Shown: in pieces, positions 28,695 through 39,114 of the stretch | Position numbering within the stretch: position 1 is the stretch's first letter | How the letters are laid out: every line of letters begins with the position of its first letter | Source: Glaciimonas soli | GTDB taxonomy: Bacteria; Pseudomonadota; Gammaproteobacteria; Burkholderiales; Burkholderiaceae_D | Assembly: GCF_009497155.1 (NCBI RefSeq) | Contig: NZ_WINI01000006.1 | Span: 124,001-188,000 of the forward strand | Direction: 5' to 3' | DNA length: 64,000 bases | Made by a program: the position numbers and the translations under genes | Notes under the pieces: generated by a model | Told to the model about the DNA's origin: nothing | Databases searched by the model: none | Seen by the model: only the letters and a program-made list of their open reading frames with translations

Positions 28695-28696
28695 TC

Positions 28697-30148
28697 ATGG
28701 CACTGGCGACCCAATGTCCGCATTGCCTGACGACCTTTCGGGTCGCTAACGACCAGTTGAAATTGCGCGCAGGTTTGGTACGTTGCGGTTCCTGTCGCGA
28801 AGTATTTAACGGTATTGAGCATTTGATCCGTCCTGAGAGTACTGCCGGCGTCGAAATGGCAGTAGCAAAAGATGCGGCACACCCGACTGCTTCAGTTACC
28901 GCCGTCACGCCACAGCCACCACAAGCATCATCCGCGCCCTCATTCACAGAGGTACGCCGAGTAGTTTCGCCCGACGCTACACAAAATGAGGTGCAACACT
29001 TAACAGAAAATGATGTCGCGGAACCACTCGCCGCACAAGCAGGTGTTGTACCTGCACCCACCAATGAAGAAATAGCAGCAGAAGCAAAAAAAGCTGCTCT
29101 GGTTGCCGAACTTGATGCGGCGGCATCGGCAGAATCAATTGCGGCAGATTCTGCCGTCACGCCAATCAAGCCGCACGAACCTCAGGTTTGGCATCGCCTC
29201 GGGGCAGATGCCGAGACACCTCCGTCAGTTGCGACCACAAGCGCTGAGAACGACGAAGTCATTAAAGTTGATGACGATCCGCTGCAGCGCATGACCTTGT
29301 TTCAAGTGGCAACGCAACATCGTCCAGACGACAGCGAAAATCAAACGCAAGAGAAGTACGCGAAAAGCGCGTCAGAAGAAGATGAGGAGTTAGATCGACT
29401 CATTGACGAGCTGCAAAATCGGCCTTGGCCTCAATCGCAAAAAAGCGAGAAAAGCGATACAGAAAAATCGTCTGCCGCATTGTCTGCAACGCAGAATGAT
29501 GCACCAAATGCGATTTATGGCGATGTCCGCCATGATTATCGTATGGAAGCGCGCCGCAACGATAAAGCGGAAAAAAATCTAGACAAGAAACTTGAAAAAG
29601 CTGCAGCAGAAGAACCTGAATTTATCCAGCAAGCCAAACGTAAGCAACGCTTTGGTGGCAAGGTACGCACGGCAATATGGGTCGGCAGCGCACTGCTCTT
29701 TTTTGCAGCAATAGTCCAAACCGGCTTCACGTTCCGCGACCAACTTGCTGCACGCGTACCAACGCTAAAACCTGTGTTGGAAAAGATGTGTGCGCCGTTT
29801 GATTGCAAGATAGCTTTACCGATGAAAATCGATGCTATTTCAATTGAATCCAATGAATTACAAGCGCTATCAACCGGATCCAATTCTTCTGGCAATCAGT
29901 TTGCGTTGAATTTGCTAATGCGCAATACAGGTAGTACCGTGTTGGCGTGGCCGAATGTCGAACTAACCTTAAAAGATGTCAACGACAAGCCACAGGTACG
30001 TCGCGTCTTTACGCCGCATGATTATCTGCCGGCGGCTATCAATACCAGCCAAGGCTTTGCGCGTAATACAGAACAGTCTGTCAAATTAGCATTCGAATTG
30101 CATCAGCTAAAAGCCTCGGGTTACAGTGTTTATTTGTTTTATCCCTAA
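28697..30148 (+). CDS. MJ0042-type zinc-ribbon and DUF3426 membrane protein
   Basis: A 483-residue protein of unknown role, conserved after prmA in Burkholderiales. The N terminus is a zinc ribbon with two CxxC pairs (QCPHCLTTFRV and VRCGSCREVFNG). A long, Ala/Glu/Asp-rich disordered region follows, then a basic stretch and one transmembrane helix near residue 335 (AIWVGSALLFFAAIVQTGF). The C-terminal DUF3426 domain ends with LELHQLKASGYSVYLFYP-like residues. Topology implies a cytoplasmic zinc ribbon and periplasmic DUF3426. The ATG lies 2 bp after the prmA stop, so the two are probably coupled. Confidence 0.88.
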   Translation: MALATQCPHCLTTFRVANDQLKLRAGLVRCGSCREVFNGIEHLIRPESTAGVEMAVAKDAAHPTASVTAVTPQPPQASSAPSFTEVRRVVSPDATQNEVQHLTENDVAEPLAAQAGVVPAPTNEEIAAEAKKAALVAELDAAASAESIAADSAVTPIKPHEPQVWHRLGADAETPPSVATTSAENDEVIKVDDDPLQRMTLFQVATQHRPDDSENQTQEKYAKSASEEDEELDRLIDELQNRPWPQSQKSEKSDTEKSSAALSATQNDAPNAIYGDVRHDYRMEARRNDKAEKNLDKKLEKAAAEEPEFIQQAKRKQRFGGKVRTAIWVGSALLFFAAIVQTGFTFRDQLAARVPTLKPVLEKMCAPFDCKIALPMKIDAISIESNELQALSTGSNSSGNQFALNLLMRNTGSTVLAWPNVELTLKDVNDKPQVRRVFTPHDYLPAAINTSQGFARNTEQSVKLAFELHQLKASGYSVYLFYP

Positions 30149-30158
30149 TTTCTAAAAC

Positions 30159-30322
30159 TTACGCAAAATAGGGTTGGGTATGGGATTTTTTGATCATAAA
30201 AGCGCGAGACTGATCAAGAAAAGTACTAACGTTGCATGGCGAAAAATCGGCATCGCTGCTTGCCAATTCTGCGCCATAAGACGCGTGATCAAAAATCCCA
30301 TACCCAACCCTGTTTTGCGTAA
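30159..30322. mobile_element. MITE-like element with 37-38 bp terminal inverted repeats
   Basis: The left end (30159-30196, beginning TTACGCAAAATAGGG) and right end (30286-30322) are inverted repeats differing by one substitution and one single-T indel. The 164-bp element has no open frame of note and lies between the DUF3426 gene and the PfkB kinase gene. The outer TTACG.AAAA.AGG..TGG sequence is shared with the element at 54457-54616, which is of almost the same length. No transposase is present, so mobility is inferred. Confidence 0.75.
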
Positions 30323-30349
30323 ATTCTCATCTATCCAACAAGGCCACCC

Positions 30350-31291
30350 ATGACCGCGCTCATCTCTGGTTCGTTAGCTTACGACGTTCTCATGCAATAT
30401 CCAGGCCGTTTCGCAGATGCTTTACTGGCAGATCAATTACATAAAATCAATGTGTCGTTTCTGGTGCCGACTATGCGCCGCGAATTTGGTGGTTGTGCCG
30501 GCAATATCGCCTATAACCTGAAATTATTAGGTGGCGACCCACTGACCATGGCGAGCATTGGTAACGATGCAGCACCTTATTTGGAGCGATTTCAGCAATT
30601 AGGTATTTCCTGCGAAGCGATCCATACCGTCGCGTCTATCTATACCGCGCAGTGCTTCATCACCACCGATGCTGGCAACAACCAGATCACCGCCTTTCAT
30701 CCAGGCGCAATGACCTATTCGCACGAGAACAAATTAGCCCATCTTGCCAAACGTGACGACATCAAAATCGCCATCGTCGCACCAGATGGCCGCGATGGCA
30801 TGTTGCAACACGCTGAAGAAGTGGTTGCACACAACATCCCGTTGATTTTTGACCCGGGTCAAGGCATGCCGATGTTTAATGGCAAAGAGCTGGAACATTT
30901 TATCGAGCTTGCCAGCTACGTTGCCGTTAATGATTATGAAGCGGAATTACTGACCGCCCGCACCGGTTTGAGCCTGGCCCAAATCGCCGAGCGCGTAAAA
31001 GCATTAGTCGTCACGCGCGGCGAGCTAGGTGCAGAAATTTATACCGCCGGCAGCAAAATCGATATTCCTTGTGTTAAAGCTGAGCAAATACTCGACCCTA
31101 CTGGCTGTGGTGACGCTTTCCGCGCTGGCATGCTATATGGCTTAACCAATGACATGGATTGGGCCACCACAGGGCGTTTAGCCAGCCTGATGGGCAGCAT
31201 CAAGATCGCTTCGCAAGGACCGCAAAACCATGCGTCTAGCCGGGCAGAAATTAACGAACGATTCCAATTAGCATTTGGTTATCAATTGTAA
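30350..31291 (+). CDS. PfkB-family sugar/nucleoside kinase
   Basis: A 313-residue ribokinase-fold kinase. The PfkB signatures are present: GGCAGNIAYNLKLLGG near residue 47 and the catalytic DPTGCGDAFRAGMLYGL near residue 240, with the anion-hole GCGD and catalytic Asp. The lid segment TYSHENKLAHLAKRD and the VAVNDYEAELL motif match the adenosine kinase-like PfkB subgroup of betaproteobacteria. The substrate (adenosine, ribose or another sugar) cannot be settled from the sequence. The gene appears to be a single transcription unit between a MITE and two hairpins. Confidence 0.9.
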   Translation: MTALISGSLAYDVLMQYPGRFADALLADQLHKINVSFLVPTMRREFGGCAGNIAYNLKLLGGDPLTMASIGNDAAPYLERFQQLGISCEAIHTVASIYTAQCFITTDAGNNQITAFHPGAMTYSHENKLAHLAKRDDIKIAIVAPDGRDGMLQHAEEVVAHNIPLIFDPGQGMPMFNGKELEHFIELASYVAVNDYEAELLTARTGLSLAQIAERVKALVVTRGELGAEIYTAGSKIDIPCVKAEQILDPTGCGDAFRAGMLYGLTNDMDWATTGRLASLMGSIKIASQGPQNHASSRAEINERFQLAFGYQL

Positions 31292-31305
31292 TTATCACTA
31301 CAAGC

Positions 31306-31384
31306 ACATGTATCGAGGCTGATACATGTCGCAACCGCCGTGCTAAAAATGTAATGAGAAGTATCAAGTCCGAACTTAGCACGG
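31306..31384 (+). other. Two nested hairpins between the PfkB kinase and lipoprotein genes
   Basis: ACATGTATC (31306-31314) pairs with GATACATGT (31321-31329). Then CCGTGCTAA (about 31338-31346) pairs with TTAGCACGG (about 31375-31383) over a 28-base loop. No T-run follows. They may mark the 3' end of the kinase mRNA or the leader of the lipoprotein mRNA. Confidence 0.5.
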
Positions 31385-31427
31385 CCTCTCGTGATCAAAT
31401 GGAGTACCAAGGTCAGGGAGACAAATC

Positions 31428-31664
31428 ATGAAAAAGCTTCTATTACTCGGCACTATCGGTGCCACCATGCTGCTAGGCGGCTGTGTTGCCGTTCCTTACG
31501 ATGGCTATGGTTACGGCGCAGTTCCTGCTTATGGCACACCGTATTACGCTCCATATGGCGCTGTAGACAGTGCTTACGTCTATCCAGCCATCGGTGTGGG
31601 TGTCGGTGTTGGCTATTACCGTGGTTGGGGCTGGGGACGTGGCGGCGGTTGGCATGGTCATTAA
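31428..31664 (+). CDS. Small Gly/Tyr-rich lipoprotein
   Basis: A 78-residue exported lipoprotein. The signal peptide MKKLLLLGTIGATMLLGGC ends in a lipobox with the modified Cys19. The mature part is rich in Tyr, Gly, Pro and Ala (YDGYGYGAVPAYG) and ends with a GWGWGRGGGWHGH His/Gly/Trp tail that might bind metal. GGGAG precedes the ATG. No function is known. The peroxiredoxin gene lies 108 bp downstream, and both products are exported. Confidence 0.85.
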   Translation: MKKLLLLGTIGATMLLGGCVAVPYDGYGYGAVPAYGTPYYAPYGAVDSAYVYPAIGVGVGVGYYRGWGWGRGGGWHGH

Positions 31665-31772
31665 TTGATAACCCTGCCAGCTCACTGGCAGACACTAAAA
31701 TGTCACAAGCAAGTGTTGGACAAACAAACGGACTCGTCGCATCATGATGCATATTCTTTTCAAGGAGATGTG

Positions 31773-32315
31773 ATGAAAAAACTGATAACCGGTCTGGTTG
31801 TTTGCGCCGCAATAATTCCTGCATTTGCACTTGCTGCACTTGAAGTTGGCACCAAAGCACCACCGTTTACTACCCAAGCCTCGCTCGGCGGCAAGGTATT
31901 TACTTATTCACTCGCCGATGCGCTCAAAAAAGGCCCGGTAATCCTGTATTTTTATCCGGCAGCATTTACGAAAGGCTGCACCATCGAAGCGCATGATTTC
32001 GCTGATGCTACCGACAAGTATGCGGCACTCGGCGCCACTGTCATTGGTGTATCTCATGACAATATTGATACGCTCAATAAATTTTCAGTCAGCGAATGCC
32101 GCAGCAAATTTGCCGTAGCGGCGGACACGGATCAGAAGATCATGAAGTCCTATGACGCAATACTGGCAATCAAACCAGAGTATGCCAATCGCACTTCGTA
32201 CGTGATTGCTCCGGATGACACCATCATCTACACATACACCAGCCTGGATCCGGCAGACCATGTGAAAAATACGTTGGCTGCACTGGAGAAATGGAACCAG
32301 GAGCACAAGAAGTAA
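31773..32315 (+). CDS. Exported Bcp/PrxQ-type peroxiredoxin
   Basis: A 180-residue thiol peroxidase directed to the periplasm. A signal peptide (KKLITGLVVCAAIIPAFALAA) precedes the AhpC/TSA fold. The peroxidatic Cys is in YPAAFTKGCTIEAHDFAD and a possible resolving Cys lies in SVSECRSKFA. The VIGVSHDNIDTLNKFS and RTSYVIAPDDTIIYTY segments fit the Bcp class. The start at 31773 has AAGGAG upstream; an in-frame extension to 31665 is not supported. A secreted Bcp-like enzyme is less common than the cytosolic form. Confidence 0.93.
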   Translation: MKKLITGLVVCAAIIPAFALAALEVGTKAPPFTTQASLGGKVFTYSLADALKKGPVILYFYPAAFTKGCTIEAHDFADATDKYAALGATVIGVSHDNIDTLNKFSVSECRSKFAVAADTDQKIMKSYDAILAIKPEYANRTSYVIAPDDTIIYTYTSLDPADHVKNTLAALEKWNQEHKK

Positions 32316-32333
32316 GCCCCTCTAATTCGCCTT

Positions 32334-32373
32334 AAAAAAAAGCGCATTTACTTTTCAGTAAATGCGCTTTTTT
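32334..32373. terminator. Bidirectional terminator
   Basis: GCGCATTTACT and AGTAAATGCGC form a perfect stem around a TTTC loop, flanked by an A-tract and a T-tract. It serves both the peroxiredoxin gene and the convergent MFS transporter gene. Confidence 0.92.
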
Positions 32374-32389
32374 CATTTCAGCGTCATCA

Positions 32390-33640
32390 TCAGCTCGTGG
32401 CCACTTTTCGTCGATGCGATTCAATGTCTGGTAAGAACGCCGCCAGCAAACCAATCAGCGGCAAGAATGAACACACATGATAAACAAAATTAATGTCTGT
32501 CACGTCAGCTAACTTACCCAACGCAGCAGCACCAATCCCGCCCATACCAAAAGCAAATCCAAAGAACAAACCAGACACGGTCCCAACTTTACCTGGCACC
32601 AATTCTTGCGCGTACACCAAAATCGCCGAGAATGCCGAAGCCAAAATCACACCAATCACTGCGGTGAGCACGCCAGTCCAAAACAGATTGGCGTAAGGCA
32701 GCATCAACGTAAATGGCGCAACGCCAAGAATAGAAACCCAGATCACGATCTTGCGGCCAACCCTGTCACCGATCGGACCACCCATGATGGTACCGGCAGC
32801 CACAGCAAACAAGAACACAAATAAATGGATCTGCGCCGATTGAACCGACAAGTGGAATTTACTGATCAAATAAAACGTGAAGTAGCTGCTGATACTGGCC
32901 ATGTAAAAATACTTCGAGAAAATCAGCAACAACAAAATACCCACGGTAAATATGACTTTGTTGCGCGGCAAACCGACGTAAGCATGATGGTCTTTGGCCG
33001 GTTTCTTTTTGGCGACACGGCCTTGATGTTTATACCAGTTACCAATTCTCCATAACACGGCAATCGCTAATAACGCGGCCAATGAAAACCAGGCAATACT
33101 CGGTTGTCCATGCGGAATGATGATCCACGCAGCCAACAATGGCCCCATCGCACTACCGGCATTGCCGCCGACCTGAAAGATCGATTGTGCCAGACCATGC
33201 TGACCACCCGATGCCATACGCGCCACACGCGATGACTCCGGATGAAAAATCGACGACCCGGTTCCCACCAGTGCTGCAGCAATGAGCAAGACGCCATAGC
33301 TAGGAGCGATCGACATGAGCAACAAGCCGATCAAAGTGAAGCCCATTCCTAAAGCCAGCGAATACGGCTTAGGGTGTTTATCGGTATATGACCCGACCAC
33401 CGGCTGCAAAATCGAAGCGGTCATTTGGTAAGTCAACGTAATCAATCCAATCTGCGTAAAACTCAGATTGAAGTTTCCCTTCAGCATAGGGTAAATCGAC
33501 AAGATCAAAGACTGAATCATGTCGTTTAAGAAATGCGCAAAACTGATGGCACCTAAAACGCGGAATTTAGTAGTTTGCTGAGGAGCCGGATCACTATTAA
33601 TCGAGGGCGAAGCAACGGGCGAAGTTTGTGCAGTTGACAT
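32390..33640 (-). CDS. MFS transporter of the fosmidomycin-resistance (Fsr) type
   Basis: A 416-residue inner-membrane efflux protein with about 12 transmembrane helices. The N terminus (AISFAHFLNDMIQSLILSIYP) and the GTGSSIFHPESSRVARMAS segment are diagnostic of the Fsr subgroup. The MFS loop motif is GGPIGDRVGRKIVIW. E. coli Fsr exports fosmidomycin; the natural substrate here is unknown. The gene stands alone, convergent with the peroxiredoxin gene. Confidence 0.92.
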   Translation of the reverse strand: MSTAQTSPVASPSINSDPAPQQTTKFRVLGAISFAHFLNDMIQSLILSIYPMLKGNFNLSFTQIGLITLTYQMTASILQPVVGSYTDKHPKPYSLALGMGFTLIGLLLMSIAPSYGVLLIAAALVGTGSSIFHPESSRVARMASGGQHGLAQSIFQVGGNAGSAMGPLLAAWIIIPHGQPSIAWFSLAALLAIAVLWRIGNWYKHQGRVAKKKPAKDHHAYVGLPRNKVIFTVGILLLLIFSKYFYMASISSYFTFYLISKFHLSVQSAQIHLFVFLFAVAAGTIMGGPIGDRVGRKIVIWVSILGVAPFTLMLPYANLFWTGVLTAVIGVILASAFSAILVYAQELVPGKVGTVSGLFFGFAFGMGGIGAAALGKLADVTDINFVYHVCSFLPLIGLLAAFLPDIESHRRKVATS

Positions 33641-33802
33641 GGTAAATGGGGGAAATGATGGGCAACGAAGGAGAGATTTTAGACCTTTTGACGAAAGTTT
33701 GTTTTTCTACCCTGAATATGCTGACTGCATAGCCCTCGACAAAACCGAATTTCACAGGGCGTCTGCGTTACAATATTTCCATAAATCAACTACGGAATTT
33801 AT

Positions 33803-34735
33803 ATGTCATCTCGCTCGCGCAAATTAGCATTACCTATTCTTGCAATAACCATCATGCTTTCTAGCGTGCCGTCCTTTGCTGCCGATACGGTCAGTGAGGC
33901 GCAATGGTTGATAAATCTAGTGAGTCAGAATGATGGCAAAGCTTTCTGCCTGCCTGAAAATGCGACGCTAAATGATGTTAGTTACGCAAATGTTAAATTT
34001 TCAAAGGAGCATCCGGAGCTCCATGATCATTTAACCGACAGGCAAGTGATTCAAGGCATAGCAGAGAGTTATCCCTGTGCCGCAGTAACAAATACGCCTA
34101 CACCAAATCTCAACACAAAGAACGTTGAGGTTGCTCCAAAAGGCGAATTTTCCTCGATAGATACGAAGCCAACAATGGCAATCATGCAAAGGCTGAGCAG
34201 CACAACAGGCCACGAAAATGATGATCTGGTTAACCAGATTGTCAAAAATCCGGGAAATTATATGCCGCCTATTTTTTTTGCTCTGGCTAACCTGTTTTAC
34301 AGACAAGGCGACATAGATAACGCAATATTTTGGTTTAATGCCGCCCGGCTGCGAGGTAGTTTTGACGCAGATATTTGTACGGATGTAACCGCTCGTTCAG
34401 CGATCTCTGGATTGGTTCAGCAAATACCGACAGATCTGAGAAAAAAGCAATTTGACGATATTCCAAAACTAAAAAACATCACCGCCCGCGTTCTTAAATG
34501 GGATGAAATAACTCCCTATAACTATGATCATCGCTGGATCAGTCTTCATGGAATGAATGCGATCAATAGCGGTCTCGGGAATGCAGCATCAACCGCGCCA
34601 CTGACTGTCCCGCGTGAAAATTGGGCGGCCTTGGCTCAAAAGAATCGTGATCAATATAGAGCAAGTTTGGATTCGGCTATTGATATGGTGCAAAAACAAA
34701 GGGCAAATACCAACCCGCTACCAACAGGTAGTTAA
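33803..34735 (+). CDS. Exported protein with Rap1a/Tai-like domain and a helical repeat-like domain
   Basis: A 310-residue secreted protein. A signal peptide (LALPILAITIMLSSVPSFAA) is followed by a domain resembling the Rap1a/Tai family (FCLPENATLND, KFSKEHPELHDHLT, VIQGIAESYPC), in which the two Cys probably form a disulfide. A second domain has a TPR/Sel1-like sequence (PPIFFALANLFYRQGDIDNA, then IFWFNAARLRGSFDADICTD). Rap1a/Tai proteins include periplasmic immunity proteins for type VI amidase effectors, but no T6SS or amidase gene is near. The fusion and its single-gene setting are the notable points; function is unknown. Confidence 0.75.
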   Translation: MSSRSRKLALPILAITIMLSSVPSFAADTVSEAQWLINLVSQNDGKAFCLPENATLNDVSYANVKFSKEHPELHDHLTDRQVIQGIAESYPCAAVTNTPTPNLNTKNVEVAPKGEFSSIDTKPTMAIMQRLSSTTGHENDDLVNQIVKNPGNYMPPIFFALANLFYRQGDIDNAIFWFNAARLRGSFDADICTDVTARSAISGLVQQIPTDLRKKQFDDIPKLKNITARVLKWDEITPYNYDHRWISLHGMNAINSGLGNAASTAPLTVPRENWAALAQKNRDQYRASLDSAIDMVQKQRANTNPLPTGS

Positions 34736-34792
34736 CGTATTCATAGTTCCATTTTTCTGTGCGGTCAGAAGCTTTCAATCAATAGCCGCAAT

Positions 34793-34830
34793 AAAAAAGC
34801 GCGATGAACTTGCATTCATCACGCTTTTTA
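34793..34830. terminator. Bidirectional terminator
   Basis: AAAAAGCG and GATGAA pair with TTCATC and CGCTTTTT across a short loop, with one internal mismatch. A- and T-tracts flank the stem. It lies between the Rap1a-like gene and the convergent GST gene. Confidence 0.88.
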
Positions 34831-34847
34831 AATTCACTGCCAACGCA

Positions 34848-35456
34848 TTACTTCGGCACAGTGTCTTTAAACGACTGCCGCTCAGATAACTTATCAAATA
34901 ATTTGGCTAGCGTCGGATAATCGTCGCGCCACTTTATTTCCGGGAAGCGGAAGGAGAACCAGCCTAACGCGCAACCAACTGCAACATCGGCTAAGGTGAA
35001 ATGATTGCCAGTGCAAAATGATTTCTCGGCTAAACCGGTTGCCATCGCTTTAAATCCGGCGTCGACTTTCGTGCGCTGACGTGCAACCCACGCTTCGCTT
35101 TGTAATTCTGGCGGACGCTGCAACCGTTCCAAGCGGATCAACACACCGGCATCCAACACACCATCGGCCAATGCCTCCCAGCATTTGACTTCGGCACGTT
35201 CGCGCGAATTAGGAGGAATCAGTTTGCCTACCGGCGACAACGTATCCAGATATTCGACGATCACATGCGAGTCAAACATCGCACCGCCATCCCCCATGAT
35301 CAGGCAAGGAACTTTGCCGAGGGGATTAGTAGTTTGAATCGTAGTGTCGGCTGCCCAAACGTCTTCTAATACAAAATCGTAATCGAGCTTTTTTTCCGCC
35401 ATCACGATGCGAACTTTTCTGACGAAGGGACTACCTAGGGAACCAATCAGTTTCAT
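34848..35456 (-). CDS. Glutathione S-transferase family protein
   Basis: A 202-residue cytosolic GST. The thioredoxin-like N-terminal domain reads KLIGSLGSPFVRKVRIVMAE with an active-site Ser, NPLGKVPCLI (cis-Pro) and FDSHVIVEYLD. The C-terminal helical domain has FTLADVAVGCALGWFSFR, the N-capping box. The substrate is unknown. It is divergent from purB. Confidence 0.93.
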   Translation of the reverse strand: MKLIGSLGSPFVRKVRIVMAEKKLDYDFVLEDVWAADTTIQTTNPLGKVPCLIMGDGGAMFDSHVIVEYLDTLSPVGKLIPPNSRERAEVKCWEALADGVLDAGVLIRLERLQRPPELQSEAWVARQRTKVDAGFKAMATGLAEKSFCTGNHFTLADVAVGCALGWFSFRFPEIKWRDDYPTLAKLFDKLSERQSFKDTVPK

Positions 35457-35522
35457 ATATTGCTTATAGAAATAATGTGGCGCGATTATAACATCCGGAT
35501 TTTACATTTTTTGTTTGTTGTT

Positions 35523-35550
35523 ATGACAAGTCTCTAAGTCATCAGCGTAA
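35523..35550 (+). promoter_or_regulatory. Candidate purB promoter
   Basis: ATGACA (35523-35528) and TAAAAT (35545-35550) are separated by 16 bp, close to a sigma-70 promoter, and lie about 75 bp ahead of the purB start. A short tandem TCGACGTTAC pair follows at about 35571-35591. This is pattern matching only. Confidence 0.4.
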
Positions 35551-35557
35551 ATGGTAA

Positions 35558-36991
<1,434 letters not shown>

Positions 36992-37021
36992 GCACCTGTT
37001 CTGCGCACTAGGTTTTAAATC

Positions 37022-37051
37022 AAATGGCTACCACTCCGGTAGCCATTTTTT
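37022..37051 (+). terminator. Terminator after purB
   Basis: AAATGGCTACC pairs with GGTAGCCATTT around an ACTCC loop and is followed by a T-run, 31 bp after the purB stop. Confidence 0.92.
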
Positions 37052-37130
37052 ATTTCTCCCACTCATTTTTAACTCTTGCTGTACGATATCGCAAAAACAA
37101 TAATTCATTTACATCTATTAAGTGTCCCAA

Positions 37131-37215
37131 GAAAAACTGTTCAGACCAGGCGTCCCAACGCAGACAGTGCTGTGTAGTAGAGCAAAGTGGGACAACAACG
37201 CGTAGACAGTTTTTT
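37131..37215 (+). repeat. Covarying hairpin element, copy B
   Basis: Outer arms AAAAACTGT (37132-37140) and ACAGTTTTT (37206-37214) are complementary. The inner stem GTCCCA (37152-37157) pairs perfectly with TGGGAC (37188-37193). The loop has the conserved ACGCAGACAGT and GAGCAAAG. The stems differ from those of copies A and C but the loop is the same. It lies between the purB terminator and the ggt ribosome site. Confidence 0.7.
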
Positions 37216-37247
37216 GGAAATACTTAGCATCTAATCAGGAGAAATAA

Positions 37248-39071
37248 ATGTTAAAACCTCAATGGACACCGCGCCCAACATATCGCCTCAGTATTCTCGC
37301 TGCCGGCTTATCGCTTGCTTTAGCCTTCTCGGCCTACGCTGATAATGCCGCAGTTACCAAGACGACGGGGACCATCGCTCCGGCAGTTGCAACAGCACCT
37401 GCTGCGGCGCCTAAGCAGCCCAACATCAATTATGACCTTGGCTATGAAATCATCAGCCCGGCTCATGCGCTACATGGCATGGTCGCTAGCGAACAAGGTT
37501 TGGCTAGCCAAATTGGTCTCAACATTCTCAAGAAAGGCGGGAATGCTTTTGACGCCGGTGTTGCAGTCGCTTTTGCTCTAGCGGTCGCGTTGCCTAACGC
37601 CGGTAACATCGGCGGTGGTGGCTTCATGGTGATACACGATGCCAAGACTGGAAAAAATATCGCCATCGATTTCCGCGAAATGGCCCCAACCAAAGCCTTC
37701 CGCGACATGTATCTGGATGAAAAAGGTAATGTCGTTCCCGGAAAATCTCTGTATTCCCATCAAGCTGTCGGCATTCCTGGCACTGTAGCAGGGATGACAC
37801 ACGTCTTGAAAAAATACGGCACCATGTCACTCGCTGAAGTCATGGCACCCGCCATCAAATTGGCTGAGACAGGCTATCCGGTCAGCGATCAATTGGCCAG
37901 CGTGCTCGCCGCAGAGCGTGAACATTTAGAAAAATATCCCGCCACGACTGCGATCTTTTTCAAAGATGGTCGTCCATTACGCGCCGGTGAATTACTAGTA
38001 CAAAAAGACCTCGCCAACTCCATGCGTTTAATCGCCAAGCAAGGTCCATCGGCATTTTATGAAGGTGAGATCGGCCAAAAAATCGCTGCTGAAATGGCAC
38101 GCCATGGTGGAGATATCACACTGGCCGATTTGAAAAAATACAAAGTGGTAGAACGCGAACCGGTCACTGGCATGTATCGTGGCTATGAGATTGTCTCGAT
38201 GCCGCCACCGAGCTCCGGCGGTGTACACATCATCCAGATGTTGAATATTCTGGAACGCTATCCGCTGAAAGATTACGGCCAAAACAGTGCGCAAGCCTTG
38301 CATTTAATGGCTGAAACCATGAAGCTGGCTTATGCCGATCGTGCCGAATATCTGGGAGACCCTGACTTCGTTAAAATCCCTCTCAAAGGCTTGATGTCTC
38401 GTGGCTACGCTGACGAATTGGCTAAGAAAATTGATCCGGATCACGCCACACCGTCAGCACAAATCAAACCGGGCAAACCGCAACCGTATGAAAGCGATCA
38501 AACCACGCAATATTCGATCGCTGATAAAGATGGCAATCTGGTCAGCACAACTTACACGCTCAACATGAGCTTCGGCAGTGGTATCGTCGCCGCCGGTACT
38601 GGCATTTTATTGAACAATGAAATGGATGACTTCTCGGCCAAACCTGGCGTTGCCAATGGCTTCGGTCTGGTTGGTGGTGAAGCTAATGCAATTGCGCCGT
38701 TTAAACGTCCATTGAGTTCGATGTCGCCGACGATAGTGCTAAAAGATGGCAAACCCTTCCTGATCACCGGTACCCCGGGTGGTAGTCGCATCATTACTAC
38801 GACATTGCAAGAGATCATGAACATCATTGACTTCGGCATGAATCCCGCCGAAGCAACGATTGCCCCGCGCATCCATCATCAATGGCTGCCAGATGAACTA
38901 CGCGTGGAAAAAGGATTGAGCGTCGACACGATAGCGATCTTGAAACAGAAAGGGCAAAACGTTGTGGTCAAACCGGCAATGGGCAGAACACAAACCATTG
39001 AAATCAATAAAGATGGCTATTTTGGTTTTTCTGATACCCGCAATCCTGACGGCAGTACATTGGGCTATTAA
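37248..39071 (+). CDS. ggt: Gamma-glutamyltranspeptidase (periplasmic)
   Basis: Hydrolyses or transfers the gamma-glutamyl group of glutathione in the periplasm. A signal peptide (LSILAAGLSLALAFSAYA) starts the 607-residue proenzyme. The N-terminal core has MVASEQGLASQIGLNILKKG and NIGGGGFMVIHD. The autoprocessing and nucleophilic Thr is T419 in DQTTQYSIADKDGNLV, followed by TYTLNMSFGSG, LLNNEMDDFSAKPG and the PLSSMSPTIVL motif. AGGAGAAATAA precedes the ATG. Cleavage should give large and small subunits at T419. Confidence 0.97.
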   Translation: MLKPQWTPRPTYRLSILAAGLSLALAFSAYADNAAVTKTTGTIAPAVATAPAAAPKQPNINYDLGYEIISPAHALHGMVASEQGLASQIGLNILKKGGNAFDAGVAVAFALAVALPNAGNIGGGGFMVIHDAKTGKNIAIDFREMAPTKAFRDMYLDEKGNVVPGKSLYSHQAVGIPGTVAGMTHVLKKYGTMSLAEVMAPAIKLAETGYPVSDQLASVLAAEREHLEKYPATTAIFFKDGRPLRAGELLVQKDLANSMRLIAKQGPSAFYEGEIGQKIAAEMARHGGDITLADLKKYKVVEREPVTGMYRGYEIVSMPPPSSGGVHIIQMLNILERYPLKDYGQNSAQALHLMAETMKLAYADRAEYLGDPDFVKIPLKGLMSRGYADELAKKIDPDHATPSAQIKPGKPQPYESDQTTQYSIADKDGNLVSTTYTLNMSFGSGIVAAGTGILLNNEMDDFSAKPGVANGFGLVGGEANAIAPFKRPLSSMSPTIVLKDGKPFLITGTPGGSRIITTTLQEIMNIIDFGMNPAEATIAPRIHHQWLPDELRVEKGLSVDTIAILKQKGQNVVVKPAMGRTQTIEINKDGYFGFSDTRNPDGSTLGY

Positions 39072-39114
39072 TTAGATGTTGGTAGCAGGTCGGAAAAGTG
39101 CAATGCTTTCCGGC

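Noticed and set aside
28633-29169. Minus-strand 178-residue frame opposite prmA and the zinc-ribbon gene
   Set aside because: It spans the end of prmA and start of the next gene on the other strand, is rich in Ala/Ser/Thr, and has no recognisable domain.
31665-31772. N-terminal extension of the peroxiredoxin
   Set aside because: The ATG at 31773 has a strong AAGGAG site and starts a clean signal peptide. The upstream part is intergenic.
34614-34889. Plus-strand 91-residue frame after the Rap1a-like gene
   Set aside because: It overlaps the end of that gene in another frame, runs through a terminator and into the GST gene. It has no domain.
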